A stretch of 64,000 nt of DNA from Pseudomonadota bacterium (GTDB lineage: Bacteria; Pseudomonadota; Alphaproteobacteria; Rhizobiales; Beijerinckiaceae), in contig JAIUNP010000001.1 of the NCBI GenBank assembly GCA_020161975.1, forward strand, positions 1-64,000, written 5' to 3'. Made by a program: the position numbers and the translations under genes. Of this stretch, positions 19,000 through 28,363 are shown in pieces; positions within the stretch are counted from its first letter, which is position 1; every line of letters begins with the position of its first letter. The notes under the pieces were generated by a model. It saw nothing but the letters and a program-made list of their open reading frames with translations. It did no database searches and was not told the origin of the DNA.

Positions 19000-21021
19000 A
19001 TGGAAATCGACATTTTTCAGTTGCCGGGCATATTGAAGAAGCGGGCGCACTACATCGTGCTGTCCGTGATTGCCTGTGTCGCGCTGGCATTCCTGTATCT
19101 GTCAACGCTGGTTCCCACCTACCGCTCCTCCACCGACATTCTTCTCGATCCTCAGGGCCTTGCAGAGCGCCGCGATCTCATCGTCGCAGGCTCCTCGCCG
19201 CAGGAACAATCGAGCCTTGAGAGCCAGATCTACATCGTCCAGTCGCGTGATGTCCTCAACGACGTCATCGACAAGCTTTCGCTTGAACAGGACCCGTTCC
19301 TGATCAAGGCCGCCAAGTTTTCGGACAACGCCACCCCCGAGATGCGCAAGGACGCTATCCTTGGTGCGCTGGTCAAACGCCTGAAGGTGGAGCGCGCCGG
19401 TCAGTCCTTCATCATGACCATTTCGGCCGAGCATTCCGATCCGGAAAAAAGCGCCCAGATCGCCAACACCATTGCCCAGACCTATCTCAGCAAGATCTCC
19501 GATACCCGCGTTGAAGCCAACCGTCGCGCTGGCGAAAGCTTCCAGTCGCAGGCCGGCGAACTGCGCGAACGCGTGCTGAAAGCAGAGCTTGCGGTTGAGG
19601 ATTTCAAGGCTGAAAACGGCCTGACGACGACGGGTGAGCAAGGCGGTTTGCTGATCAACCAGCAGGTTTCCGGCATCAGCGAGCAGCTGACAGCAGCTCG
19701 TGTCGCGGAAGAACAGCAAAAGGCCAATTTCGACCAGGCCCGCAATCTGACGGTGGCCGCCATTGAAGCAGGCGCCATTCCCGAAGCGGCCCAATCCCAG
19801 AGCATCGAACTTCTGCGCTCGCGCTACACCCAGTTGCTGGAGCGCGAGGCCGAACTGGCCGCGGCCCTTGGCACCAACCATCCGCAGATGCGCGCCGTGC
19901 GTTCGCAGCTGGCCGGGGTGCGGCAGTCGATCAACGCCGAAATTTCCCGCCTGCGCGAAAGCATGCGCGCCAGCTATGAGCGCGCGGCGGCCAACACCAA
20001 GGCCATTTCCGACCAGCTCAACAAGCTGACCAAGTCCAGCTTCGACAAGGGCGAGGCGCTGACCCGCATGCGCCAGCTGGAAAGCGAGGCCGATGCGGTT
20101 CGCACCATCTACAAGACCTTCCTCGGCAAGGCGGAGGAACTGGGCCAGTCCCAGAGCGTCAACAATAACAACTCGCATGTGATTTCGGTCGCTGTACCGC
20201 CCTCCGCACCGCCAAGCGGCATCAAGAAGATTGTTCTGGCCGCCGCCGCGATGTTCGGCGTTGCGCTGGGCAGCGTACTGGCCGTGCTGCGCGAAATTCT
20301 GGGCAGCAATGGCAGCGGTGCCCGCACGCATCTGCTGCGCTCCGGCATTCCGATCATTGCCAGCTTCCCGGCCGAAACCAAGACAAGCAAGAGCAGCCGT
20401 ATGGGCGCGCTGATGGGCATGGGTCGCACGCCCAAGCGCAGCGGTCGTCGCGACGATCACCGTCGCCGCGAAATCGGCATGCTGCGCATCGCCCACCTGC
20501 TTTTGAACCACTTCGGTGGCCGGCAAATTCCCGCAGCCATCATTTTCATGGCGCCGGGCGAGGATGAGGACGAAGGCCTAGTGGCGGAAGTGGCCGAGCT
20601 TCTGGCAAGCCTTGGCCAGAACGTGGCCTATGCGCCCGGTCAGCTGTCTCGCACCGCCCGCCAGAGCCAGCGCCCGGTTCGCCCCGTTCGCGGCATGCTC
20701 GCCACCCGTCAGGATCTTGACGAGGATGAGGATCAGTTCCTCCTTCTCGGTGATCGTCTGGTTTACGAGCGACTGTCAGGCGAAACGTCATCCTCTCGCT
20801 ATGGTCAGCGCCTGATGCCGCCCGCCGATATCGTCCTGATCAATGCCTGCGGCACGGCCGCCTGCGAATTCTTGCCGACGCTTCTGGAAAGCGGCGATGC
20901 CATCGTGCCGATCACCAATCTTGATCTGGTCGACCGCAACGACGCCGAAGACATGCTCTACACACTCGATCCGTTCCGGGAGAAGGTTCCGGGAATGGTG
21001 GTCATCGGTAAGGACGCATGA
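19000..21021 (+). CDS. Polysaccharide co-polymerase (Wzz/GumC/ExoP type) with degenerate kinase domain
   Basis: A 673-residue inner-membrane chain-length regulator. It has a first transmembrane helix at about 18-38, a long periplasmic coiled-coil domain (about 40-405), and a second transmembrane helix at about 410-432 preceded by the Pro-rich PPSAPPSG motif. The cytoplasmic C-terminus corresponds to a BY-kinase, but its Walker A loop reads APGEDEDEG (518-526) with no Lys-Ser/Thr. Walker A' reads YAPGQ, the Walker B strand IVLINACG has no terminal Asp, and there is no Tyr-rich tail. It overlaps the polymerase start by four bases. The start at 19000 has GGA nine bases upstream; a longer N-terminus is possible. 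Confidence 0.9.
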   Translation: MEIDIFQLPGILKKRAHYIVLSVIACVALAFLYLSTLVPTYRSSTDILLDPQGLAERRDLIVAGSSPQEQSSLESQIYIVQSRDVLNDVIDKLSLEQDPFLIKAAKFSDNATPEMRKDAILGALVKRLKVERAGQSFIMTISAEHSDPEKSAQIANTIAQTYLSKISDTRVEANRRAGESFQSQAGELRERVLKAELAVEDFKAENGLTTTGEQGGLLINQQVSGISEQLTAARVAEEQQKANFDQARNLTVAAIEAGAIPEAAQSQSIELLRSRYTQLLEREAELAAALGTNHPQMRAVRSQLAGVRQSINAEISRLRESMRASYERAAANTKAISDQLNKLTKSSFDKGEALTRMRQLESEADAVRTIYKTFLGKAEELGQSQSVNNNNSHVISVAVPPSAPPSGIKKIVLAAAAMFGVALGSVLAVLREILGSNGSGARTHLLRSGIPIIASFPAETKTSKSSRMGALMGMGRTPKRSGRRDDHRRREIGMLRIAHLLLNHFGGRQIPAAIIFMAPGEDEDEGLVAEVAELLASLGQNVAYAPGQLSRTARQSQRPVRPVRGMLATRQDLDEDEDQFLLLGDRLVYERLSGETSSSRYGQRLMPPADIVLINACGTAACEFLPTLLESGDAIVPITNLDLVDRNDAEDMLYTLDPFREKVPGMVVIGKDA

Positions 21022-22403
21022 ACGCAACGGCCGCCTTCGCCCCCGCCGCATCCTTTGCCGGAAGGCCTCGCGCCCCCGGCGAGCAGGCAGACGGTACGAA
21101 GGCCAGCTTTTACGAACGTCTTTGCCGCGTTCTGGTCGTTTTAACGGTCATCGGCGGCCTGACGTTCAATTTCTTCCTGTGCTTTGTGAATACCCGCATC
21201 ACCACGACGTGGGATTCCTACGTCATCACCTGCGAGCTGATTCTGGTGGCGCTGGCCTTTGTCGTGGCCTTTGATCGCCGTGCCGGGATGTACATGTTCC
21301 TCGCGGTTTTCGTCACCTATATGGTGCTCCTCTTCACGCTGCGCGGTCAGGTGGACTCCAAGGCCGTGCGCGATATCGTCGTTCCGCTGGTCTTCTACTT
21401 CATGGGCGCGAAGATGCGCGATCTGGCCTTGGCCGACAAGCTGGTGGCCACATCGGTCGCGATTGTCGTCACCTTCGGCATGTTCGAATATCTGGCGACG
21501 GACCTCTACCTCGATTTCTTCAACGTGCTTGGCTACTATCTGGCCCGTGGCTCCTTGAACCTGACGGAAACCTTCGGCCATACCCGAGGTCTGTTCATCT
21601 CGGGCCTGCGGCCTGAACCGCGCACGATCCTGCCCTTCCTTCTGGAACAGCACCGCGTTGCCTCCGTCTTCCTGGAGCCGGTTTCGACCGGCAATTTCGG
21701 CGTGATTGCCTATAGCTGGGCACTGTTCCGCTCGGGCATGCGCGGGCGTTACTTCGTGATGTTCGGCGCCTTGACGGTCATTGCCATGGCCGATGCCCGC
21801 TTCGGTCTCTATACCTGCGTGCTCATCACCGCCGTATCCCCGGTCTTGCGCTTCATCCCGCGTCCGGTCTGGCTGGTGCTGCCCTTCATCATGCTCGCCC
21901 TAGTCGCGACCTATGGCATCGCGACCGGCACCAAGGGCGGCGACAACAGCCTCGGCGGACGCATGGCCGTCACCGCCCACATTCTGACGGGCCTGACGAC
22001 CGATGTCGTTTTCGGGGCCGCATCCACCGACAAGTTCACCGCAGACTCCGGTCTGGCCTATACGCTGACCAAGTTCGGCCTTCTGGGCTTTATCTCTTTG
22101 TGGGGTTCGCTGGTCTTCCTGCCGGTCAAAAGCGCCCGCGCCTGGCCCTATCTTTCGATGGTCCTGATCTATCTTCTGCTTTTGATGCTGATCAGTAACT
22201 CGTTCTACTCGATCAAGACCGGGGCCTTGCTGTGGTTCATTCTCGGCACGGCCACCCATGCCGACATTCCGGCCCACATATCGTGGTTCAAGCGCACCCT
22301 GATGCCGGGCAAGGCAGCGGGAAGCCATGCTACTCCCCGCCGTTCTTCGGTGTTCAGCGCTCCAGCGCCGGGCAGGACAAGCCCCGCTTGGAACGATCGT
22401 TGA
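21018..22403 (+). CDS. Wzy-like polysaccharide polymerase
   Basis: A 461-residue membrane protein with about 10-11 predicted helices and a large periplasmic loop between about residues 165 and 225 (FGHTRGLFISGLRPEPRT), as expected for O-antigen/EPS polymerases of the Wzy class. Sequence conservation in this class is low, so the call rests on topology and on its place directly behind the co-polymerase (ATGA overlap). The last 50 bp overlap tail-to-tail with the GH5 gene. An O-antigen ligase (WaaL) fold cannot be excluded, but the partner genes favour Wzy. Confidence 0.8.
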   Translation: MNATAAFAPAASFAGRPRAPGEQADGTKASFYERLCRVLVVLTVIGGLTFNFFLCFVNTRITTTWDSYVITCELILVALAFVVAFDRRAGMYMFLAVFVTYMVLLFTLRGQVDSKAVRDIVVPLVFYFMGAKMRDLALADKLVATSVAIVVTFGMFEYLATDLYLDFFNVLGYYLARGSLNLTETFGHTRGLFISGLRPEPRTILPFLLEQHRVASVFLEPVSTGNFGVIAYSWALFRSGMRGRYFVMFGALTVIAMADARFGLYTCVLITAVSPVLRFIPRPVWLVLPFIMLALVATYGIATGTKGGDNSLGGRMAVTAHILTGLTTDVVFGAASTDKFTADSGLAYTLTKFGLLGFISLWGSLVFLPVKSARAWPYLSMVLIYLLLLMLISNSFYSIKTGALLWFILGTATHADIPAHISWFKRTLMPGKAAGSHATPRRSSVFSAPAPGRTSPAWNDR

Positions 22404-23433
22404 GGATCGGGGTCAAGGCGGACAACTGCGGCTTGTCGACACCTTTGACCGGCTGAATGTTCAGCGGCTCCTCGGCCGGCCACCAGTCGCCTGCCGCCCA
22501 ATAGGCCCAGCCAACCCAGATATCGCGGTTTTCTTCCACCACCTTGGTCATGGCCGTCAGGTGGGACAGGCAATCCTTGCCAGCGGGCGCGCCAAACTCG
22601 CCGAGATAACCCCGTTGCCCATGATTGCGCAGCCACAGCGTGAAGTCTTCGAGCGCCTTGATGGCATCCGCACCCCGCGAACACGTGCCCTTGTGGCCGG
22701 AAAAATCGCTGTCGAGATACTGATGAACTTCATAGGCATAGTTGGAGGCCGGGTCCTTGATACCGGCCATGACGGTGGCGTTTGACCCATCCTTGAGCTC
22801 CGCCCGCCAGCTATGGGCTCCGGTCCACGATGTGCCCGGCACCAGAATGAGGTTGCGCGCGCCGCCGGTACGGATCGCCGCAATCGCCGTATTGGCGCTT
22901 TTGAGCCACTGCGTCGCGGCCACATCATGCGGTTCGTTCATCAGGGCAAAGCTCACCGCCTCGTCATTGGCAAAGGCCTGCGCCAAGCGGTGCCAGAAAT
23001 CGGCAAATGCCACATCCGGCACATCGCTCGTACCGATGACCTTACCCTCATATCGCGCATAATTATGCGGATCGATCACGACACTCATGCCGTTATCTTT
23101 AATGAGTTCAACCGTCTCCTGCAGGCGGGCCAGTTCGTCTTCGTCAAAGGGCTTGTTCAGCCGCGGCTGCAGACGTTCCCACCGAAACGGCAGGCGCACC
23201 GACGTAAACCCCTTCTCGGCAAAATGGGTGATCGTCTCCTCGGACGGGTATTTGTAGTCTTTTTCATAGACATTGCCCTCACCGAATTCGGCCCCGGCAA
23301 GGTTGATCCCGCGAAAGCAGGACGCCGCATCGGCGAAACCGGGCTGCAGGCTCGCCATCAGCGCAACACTCGAAAAAGCCAGCATGCGCATGCGGTGGGG
23401 AAGGTTCGTCTTGGCGGAATTGACGCTTATCAT
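22354..23433 (-). CDS. Secreted glycoside hydrolase family 5 (endoglucanase-like)
   Basis: A 359-residue enzyme with a signal peptide (hydrophobic stretch about 17-33, cleavage probably near ADA at 34-36) and a GH5 TIM barrel. Conserved points are RGINLAG, VRLPFRWERLQ, DPHNYARYEG, the acid/base Glu167 in ALMNEPHD and the nucleophile Glu279 in GYLGEFGAP. Polysaccharide loci commonly encode such a glycanase to cut or turn over the polymer in the periplasm. The start at 23433 is preferred (GGA about eight bases upstream), but starts at 23469 or 23385 are possible. It overlaps the end of the polymerase gene on the other strand. Confidence 0.9.
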   Translation of the reverse strand: MISVNSAKTNLPHRMRMLAFSSVALMASLQPGFADAASCFRGINLAGAEFGEGNVYEKDYKYPSEETITHFAEKGFTSVRLPFRWERLQPRLNKPFDEDELARLQETVELIKDNGMSVVIDPHNYARYEGKVIGTSDVPDVAFADFWHRLAQAFANDEAVSFALMNEPHDVAATQWLKSANTAIAAIRTGGARNLILVPGTSWTGAHSWRAELKDGSNATVMAGIKDPASNYAYEVHQYLDSDFSGHKGTCSRGADAIKALEDFTLWLRNHGQRGYLGEFGAPAGKDCLSHLTAMTKVVEENRDIWVGWAYWAAGDWWPAEEPLNIQPVKGVDKPQLSALTPILNDRSKRGLSCPALER

Positions 23434-23668
23434 CGGATCATCCGTTGCTCTTGCAGGAGGAGACAGCATGTCTCTATTCTTGCCCTTATGAAGGCGAATG
23501 AATACGACAAGGTTACTTTCGTCCGAAATTTTCCTGCCATCACCACCTCTTGATCGTTGCGGACGCTCTCCAGCGATCATGATCGGGCCTTGTGACAAGG
23601 CCAGACTCGCCTCGATCCGGGTCACAAGGCAAGTTTTGTTTCCTTAAATGAATATTATTTTCCCTTTA

Positions 23669-23697
23669 TTGATCATCTGTGAAAAGCCTGCTAGCTC
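23669..23697 (+). promoter_or_regulatory. Possible promoter of the mgsABC operon
   Basis: TTGATC (23669-23674) and TAGCTC (23692-23697) are separated by 17 bases and sit 32 bases before the mgsA start in an A/T-rich stretch. The -10 match is weak, so this is tentative. Confidence 0.35.
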
Positions 23698-23729
23698 TGT
23701 CTCCAGTGAGAATTTGGAGATCGTGATCC

Positions 23730-24638
23730 ATGTGTGGGATTGTAGGATTGTTTTTGAAGGACCGATCGCTTGAGGGTCGTTTGGGCGAGTTGTTGAGCGA
23801 GATGCTTGTGACGATGACGGACCGCGGTCCGGATTCGGCTGGCATTGCGATTTACGGCTCGGGCGATGCCGGCAAGGTGAAGCTGACGGTTCAGTCTGCG
23901 ACGCCGGAGACGGATTTTGTCGGTCTGGAAGGTGCGCTGGAAGCGGAACTGGGGTCGAAGGTTTCGGTCTCGGTTCGTGATACCCATGCGGTGGTGACGG
24001 TCGATGCGGGTCTTGCGGATGCGGCGCGGGCAGCGATTGCTGCGGTGCGTCCGAACCTTCGCATGATGTCGGTCGGCGAGACGATCGAGATCTACAAGGA
24101 AACGGGCCTGCCGAAGGATGTGGTCGCCCGCTTCGGCGTATCGGCGATGACGGGTTCGCATGGCATCGGCCACACCCGCATGGCGACCGAAAGTGCCGTG
24201 ACGACGCTCGGTGCGCACCCGTTCTCGACGGGGTCCGACCAGTGCCTGGTGCACAATGGCTCGCTGTCGAACCACAACAACCTTCGCCGTGAGCTGATCA
24301 AGGCGGGCATGGGCTTTGCGACCCAGAACGACTCGGAAGTCGCCGCCGCCTATCTGACGGCCGAGATGAACAAGGGCGCCAATCTGGGCGAAGCGCTCGA
24401 CCACGCGATTGGCGATCTCGATGGCTTCTTCACCTTCGTGGTGGGCACGAAGTCGGGCTTTGGCGTTCTGCGCGATCCGATTGCCTGCAAGCCTGCGGTG
24501 ATGGCCGAGACGGACCAGTATGTGGCCTTCGGTTCGGAATACCGCGCGCTGGTCAACCTTCCGGGCATCGAGAATGCGCGGGTGTGGGAGCCGGAGCCGG
24601 CCACCGTCTACTTCTGGGACCACGAGCAGGCGGCCTAA
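23730..24638 (+). CDS. mgsA: N-methylglutamate synthase subunit A (GlxB-like class II glutamine amidotransferase)
   Basis: A 302-residue Ntn-type glutaminase domain. The mature N-terminal Cys follows Met directly (MCGIVGLF), with TMTDRGPDSAG, GIGHTRMATES and the LVHNGSLSNHNNLR block all present. In N-methylglutamate synthase this subunit releases methylamine from gamma-glutamylmethylamide and passes it to the FMN subunit, analogous to glutamate synthase. It is the first of three genes (A 302, B 228, C 442 residues), followed later by gmaS. Rhizobial annotation often calls these glxBCD. The methylamine role is inferred from gmaS, dmm and tmm downstream. Confidence 0.88.
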   Translation: MCGIVGLFLKDRSLEGRLGELLSEMLVTMTDRGPDSAGIAIYGSGDAGKVKLTVQSATPETDFVGLEGALEAELGSKVSVSVRDTHAVVTVDAGLADAARAAIAAVRPNLRMMSVGETIEIYKETGLPKDVVARFGVSAMTGSHGIGHTRMATESAVTTLGAHPFSTGSDQCLVHNGSLSNHNNLRRELIKAGMGFATQNDSEVAAAYLTAEMNKGANLGEALDHAIGDLDGFFTFVVGTKSGFGVLRDPIACKPAVMAETDQYVAFGSEYRALVNLPGIENARVWEPEPATVYFWDHEQAA

Positions 24639-24723
24639 CCAATTCAAACGGCCAGGGCGCGGTCTCGCGGGTCTTGTGATCCGCGCGGCGCGATGGCCAG
24701 GACATTCTCCAGGGATTTTTGTG

Positions 24724-25410
24724 ATGCCAACATTTGATCTTTCCACCCAGACGCTGCGCGATTTGAACTCGGCGCTGCATTCGATTGATGCGGGCAAGAA
24801 CGATCTTGCCTTTGAGGTTGTGAACCCGCGCGGCAGCCATGCGGTGGCGGTTGGCATCGACCAGCCGGTCAGCGTCGATGTGAAGGGCTCGGTCGGTTAC
24901 TACTGCGCCGGCATGAACGACGGCGGCACGGTCACGGTGCATGGGTCTGCCGGTCCGGGTGTGGCCGAGAACATGATGAGCGGCACGGTGGTGGTCGAGG
25001 GTGATGCCTCGCAGTACGCCGGTGCGACGGGTCGCGGCGGTCTTCTGGTCATCAAGGGCAATGCGGCCTCGCGCTGCGGCATCTCGATGAAGGGCATCGA
25101 TATCGTCGTCCACGGCAATATCGGCCACATGTCGGCCTTCATGGCGCAGTCGGGTCATCTGGTGGTGCTGGGGGATGCGGGCGATGCGCTGGGGGATTCG
25201 CTTTATGAAGCGAAGCTCTTCGTGCGCGGCACGGTCAAGAGCCTCGGTGCGGACTGCATCGAGAAGGAGCTTCGTCCCGAGCACATCGCAAAGCTTGCCG
25301 AACTTCTCGACAAGGCGGGCGTCACCGACGTCAAGCCGGAAGAGTTCAAGCGCTACGGTTCGGCCCGCAAGCTCTACAACTTCAACATCGACAATGCAGA
25401 TGCATACTAA
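24724..25410 (+). CDS. mgsB: N-methylglutamate synthase subunit B (GlxC-like, glutamate-synthase beta-helix domain)
   Basis: A 228-residue protein made of the GXGXG beta-helix repeats found in the C-terminal domain of glutamate synthase large subunits (segments such as GTVTVHGSAGPGVAENM and GGLLVIKGNAASRCG). It is a structural subunit that links the amidotransferase and FMN subunits. The start ATG at 24724 has CAGGGA upstream; an in-frame GTG at 24721 is possible. It lies 85 bases after mgsA and 23 bases before mgsC. Confidence 0.87.
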   Translation: MPTFDLSTQTLRDLNSALHSIDAGKNDLAFEVVNPRGSHAVAVGIDQPVSVDVKGSVGYYCAGMNDGGTVTVHGSAGPGVAENMMSGTVVVEGDASQYAGATGRGGLLVIKGNAASRCGISMKGIDIVVHGNIGHMSAFMAQSGHLVVLGDAGDALGDSLYEAKLFVRGTVKSLGADCIEKELRPEHIAKLAELLDKAGVTDVKPEEFKRYGSARKLYNFNIDNADAY

Positions 25411-25433
25411 GTGACCGCGGAAGGGCCAAGATC

Positions 25434-26762
25434 ATGAGCTACCAGAACCCCCATACCCCGCCGCGCAAGTCCGCGACCTTTGATGATTACACGATGGCCG
25501 AGATCCGCCGTGCGGCGGCCACCGGCATCTACGACATTCGCGGCGGCGGCACCAAGCGCAAGGTGCCCCACTTTGACGACCTTCTGTTCCTTGGCGCCTC
25601 CATGTCGCGCTATCCGCTGGAAGGCTACCGCGAGCGCTGCGACACCTCGGTGGTGCTCGGTTCGCGCTTTGCCAAGAAGCCGATCGAACTGAAGATCCCG
25701 ATCACCATTGCCGGCATGTCGTTCGGTGCGCTGTCCGGCCCGGCCAAGGAAGCGCTCGGCCGTGGGGCCACGATTGCCGGAACGTCGACCACCACCGGCG
25801 ACGGCGGCATGACGGATGAGGAGCGCGGCCATTCCCAGACGCTGGTCTACCAGTATCTGCCGTCGCGCTATGGCATGAACCCGAAGGACCTGCGCCGCGC
25901 CGACGCCATTGAAGTGGTGATCGGTCAGGGCGCCAAGCCCGGCGGCGGCGGCATGCTGCTCGGCCAGAAGATCTCCGACCGCGTCGCCGAGATGCGCACC
26001 CTGCCCAAGGGCATCGACCAGCGCTCGGCCTGCCGTCACCCGGACTGGACTGGCCCGGACGATCTGGAGATCAAGATCGGCGAGCTGCGCGAGATCACCG
26101 ACTGGGAAAAGCCGATCTACATCAAGATCGGTGGCGCACGCCCCTATTACGATACGGCGCTGGCCGTCAAAGCCGGTGCGGACGTGGTCGTTCTCGACGG
26201 CATGCAGGGCGGCACGGCAGCCACCCAGGACGTGTTCATCGAGCATGTCGGCATGCCGACGCTTGCCTGCATTCGTCCCGCCGTTCAGGCCCTTCAGGAC
26301 CTCGGCATGCACCGCAAGGTGCAGCTCATCGTCTCGGGCGGCATTCGCTCCGGTGCGGATGTGGCCAAGGCTCTGGCGCTCGGCGCTGACGCCGTTTCCA
26401 TCGGCACGGCGGCCATGGTCGCCATCGGTGACAACGACCCGCACTGGGAAAGCGAATACCAGAAGCTCGGCACGACCTCCGGCGCCTATGACGACTGGCA
26501 TGAGGGCAAGGACCCGGCCGGCATCACCACGCAGGACCCGGACCTGGCAAGCCGCCTCGACCCGGTTGTCGCCGGTCGTCGTCTCGCCAACTATCTGAAG
26601 GTCATGACGCTCGAAGCCCAGACGATTGCCCGCGCCTGCGGCCACAATCACGTCCACAACCTCGAGCCGGAAGATCTGGTGGCGCTCACCATCGAGGCTG
26701 CCGCCATGGCCCGCGTGCCGCTGGCTGGCACCAACTGGGTGCCCGGCACCACGCCCTTCTGA
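25434..26762 (+). CDS. mgsC: N-methylglutamate synthase subunit C (GlxD-like FMN glutamate synthase domain)
   Basis: A 442-residue FMN-binding TIM barrel of the glutamate-synthase type. It has ITIAGMSFGALSGPAKEALGRGA, the GQGAKPGGGGML loop, LDGMQGGTAA and VSGGIRSGADVAKALALGADAVSIGT, which bind FMN and 2-oxoglutarate. In N-methylglutamate synthase it reductively joins methylamine to 2-oxoglutarate. It ends the mgsABC run and is followed by a hairpin at 26785-26807. Without the neighbouring methylamine genes it would be called a generic glutamate synthase-like protein. Confidence 0.9.
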   Translation: MSYQNPHTPPRKSATFDDYTMAEIRRAAATGIYDIRGGGTKRKVPHFDDLLFLGASMSRYPLEGYRERCDTSVVLGSRFAKKPIELKIPITIAGMSFGALSGPAKEALGRGATIAGTSTTTGDGGMTDEERGHSQTLVYQYLPSRYGMNPKDLRRADAIEVVIGQGAKPGGGGMLLGQKISDRVAEMRTLPKGIDQRSACRHPDWTGPDDLEIKIGELREITDWEKPIYIKIGGARPYYDTALAVKAGADVVVLDGMQGGTAATQDVFIEHVGMPTLACIRPAVQALQDLGMHRKVQLIVSGGIRSGADVAKALALGADAVSIGTAAMVAIGDNDPHWESEYQKLGTTSGAYDDWHEGKDPAGITTQDPDLASRLDPVVAGRRLANYLKVMTLEAQTIARACGHNHVHNLEPEDLVALTIEAAAMARVPLAGTNWVPGTTPF

Positions 26763-26784
26763 GGCGCACCGTTTGAAGACCCGA

Positions 26785-26812
26785 AGCCCGCGAACGTCTC
26801 GCGGGCTTTCCT
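26785..26812 (+). terminator. Hairpin after mgsC, probable terminator
   Basis: A 9-bp perfect stem (AGCCCGCGA/TCGCGGGCT) with a 5-base loop is followed by a short pyrimidine run (TTTCCTC). The weak T tract suggests partial termination between mgsC and gmaS. Confidence 0.6.
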
Positions 26813-26941
26813 CTGCCCCGGCAGAGACTGCCTGTAAACCGCGGTTCCTGCAGTCCGGTTCCCTCCCAAGGCCGGCCTGCCAGACAAGGGAACCGCCTTG
26901 ACCCACATCTTGTCCATAATAACCACAAAGGGGAACGGGAC

Positions 26942-28249
26942 ATGACACAAGACCTCGCAAGCTTCGCCCGCGACAAGGGCGTGAAGTACTTCATGATCAG
27001 CTATACGGACCTTTTTGGCGCGCAGCGCGCCAAGCTGGTGCCCGCCGCCGCCATTGCCGAGATGCAGGCCGATGGCGCGGGCTTTGCGGGCTTTGCCACC
27101 TGGCTTGATCTGACGCCCGCCCATCCCGATCTGTTTGCCATTCCCGATGCCTCGTCCGTCATCCAGTTGCCGTGGAAGAAGGATGTGGCCTGGGTTGCCG
27201 CCGATCTTCACATGGATGGCAAGCCGCTCGATCAGGCGCCGCGCGTCATGCTGAAGACGCTGGTCGCCGAGGCCGCTGAAAAGGGCCTGCGCGTCAAGAC
27301 CGGCGTCGAGCCGGAGTTCTTCCTGATCTCGGAAGATGGTTCGGAAATCTCCGACGCCAAGGACACCGCCGACAAGCCCTGCTACGACCAGCAGGCGCTG
27401 ATGCGCCGCTATGATGTGATCGCCGAGATCTGCGATGCCATGCTGGAGCTGGGCTGGAAGCCCTACCAGAACGACCATGAGGACGCCAACGGCCAGTTCG
27501 AGATGAACTGGGAGTATGACGATGCGCTGGCGACCGCCGACAAGCACTCCTTCTTCAAGTTCATGGTCAAGTCCATTGCCGAGAAGCATGGCCTTCGCGC
27601 CACCTTCATGCCCAAGCCCTTCAAGGGCCTGACGGGCAATGGCTGCCACGCCCATATCTCGGTCTGGGATGTCGATGGCAAGGTCAACGCCTTCGCCGAC
27701 AAGGCCATGCCGTTTGGTCTGTCCGCTGAGGGCAAGACCTTCCTCGGCGGCATCATGAAGCACGCGTCAGCGCTTGCCGCCGTCACCAACCCGACGGTCA
27801 ATTCCTACAAGCGCATCAACGCGCCGCGCACCATCTCGGGCGCGACCTGGTCGCCGAACACCGTGACCTGGACCGGCAATAACCGCACCCACATGGTGCG
27901 CGTGCCCGGCCCCGGCCGCTTCGAGCTGCGTCTGCCCGATGGTGCCGTCAACCCCTACCTCCTGCAGGCCATCATCATCGCAGCAGGTCTGTCCGGCGTG
28001 AAGACCAATGCCGATCCGGGTCCTTACTCCGACATCGACATGTATGCCGAAGGCCACACCATCACCAACGCCCCGAAGCTGCCCTTGAACCTCCTCGACG
28101 CCCTTCGCGCCTACGAGGCCGACACCGAGCTCCAAAAGGCCCTCGGCACCAGCTTCTCCAAAGCTTACCTCAAGCTCAAGCACAACGAGTGGAATACCTA
28201 TTGCGCCCAGTTCAGCGCGTGGGAGCATAACACCACGCTCGACGTGTAA
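26942..28249 (+). CDS. gmaS: Gamma-glutamylmethylamide synthetase (glutamine synthetase family, GlnT/GmaS)
   Basis: A 435-residue glutamine-synthetase fold. It has an N-terminal beta-grasp (about 10-100) and a catalytic domain with GVEPEFFLI, NDHEDANGQFEMNWEYD, NGCHAHISVWD, NRTHMVRVPGPGRFELRLPDGAVNPY. Using ATP it joins methylamine to glutamate, the first assimilation step before Mgs. AAAGGGGAAC lies just before the ATG, and the same ten bases precede dmmD and tmm. The choice of GmaS over a type III glutamine synthetase rests on context (mgsABC upstream, dmm/tmm downstream). Confidence 0.88.
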   Translation: MTQDLASFARDKGVKYFMISYTDLFGAQRAKLVPAAAIAEMQADGAGFAGFATWLDLTPAHPDLFAIPDASSVIQLPWKKDVAWVAADLHMDGKPLDQAPRVMLKTLVAEAAEKGLRVKTGVEPEFFLISEDGSEISDAKDTADKPCYDQQALMRRYDVIAEICDAMLELGWKPYQNDHEDANGQFEMNWEYDDALATADKHSFFKFMVKSIAEKHGLRATFMPKPFKGLTGNGCHAHISVWDVDGKVNAFADKAMPFGLSAEGKTFLGGIMKHASALAAVTNPTVNSYKRINAPRTISGATWSPNTVTWTGNNRTHMVRVPGPGRFELRLPDGAVNPYLLQAIIIAAGLSGVKTNADPGPYSDIDMYAEGHTITNAPKLPLNLLDALRAYEADTELQKALGTSFSKAYLKLKHNEWNTYCAQFSAWEHNTTLDV

Positions 28250-28263
28250 GCGATTGATAGAAA

Positions 28264-28297
28264 AGGAACCGGGTGGCCCGCACGTCGCCCGGTTCCT
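28264..28297 (+). other. Long hairpin between gmaS and folC
   Basis: A perfect 10-bp inverted repeat (AGGAACCGGG/CCCGGTTCCT) has a 14-base loop and lies 15 bases after the gmaS stop. No T tract follows, so it may act as an RNA-stabilising or processing hairpin, or as a weak terminator, rather than a classical terminator. Confidence 0.55.
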
Positions 28298-28320
28298 GTC
28301 GGCCCATGCTTCAGGTCCAA

Positions 28321-28350
28321 CCAAGGTTTTGCCGGCCAAGGTCTTGCCGG
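28321..28350 (+). repeat. Tandem 15-bp duplication in the folC leader
   Basis: Two adjacent copies of CCAAGGTTTTGCCGG, differing at one base, end where the folC ribosome site (GGGGAG) begins. The origin is unknown and a replication slip is likely. Confidence 0.8.
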
Positions 28351-28363
28351 GGAGTGCGTTGCC

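Noticed and set aside
25407-26960. A 517-codon minus-strand frame opposite mgsC
   Set aside because: Shadow of mgsC, whose FMN-binding motifs are intact in the sense frame.
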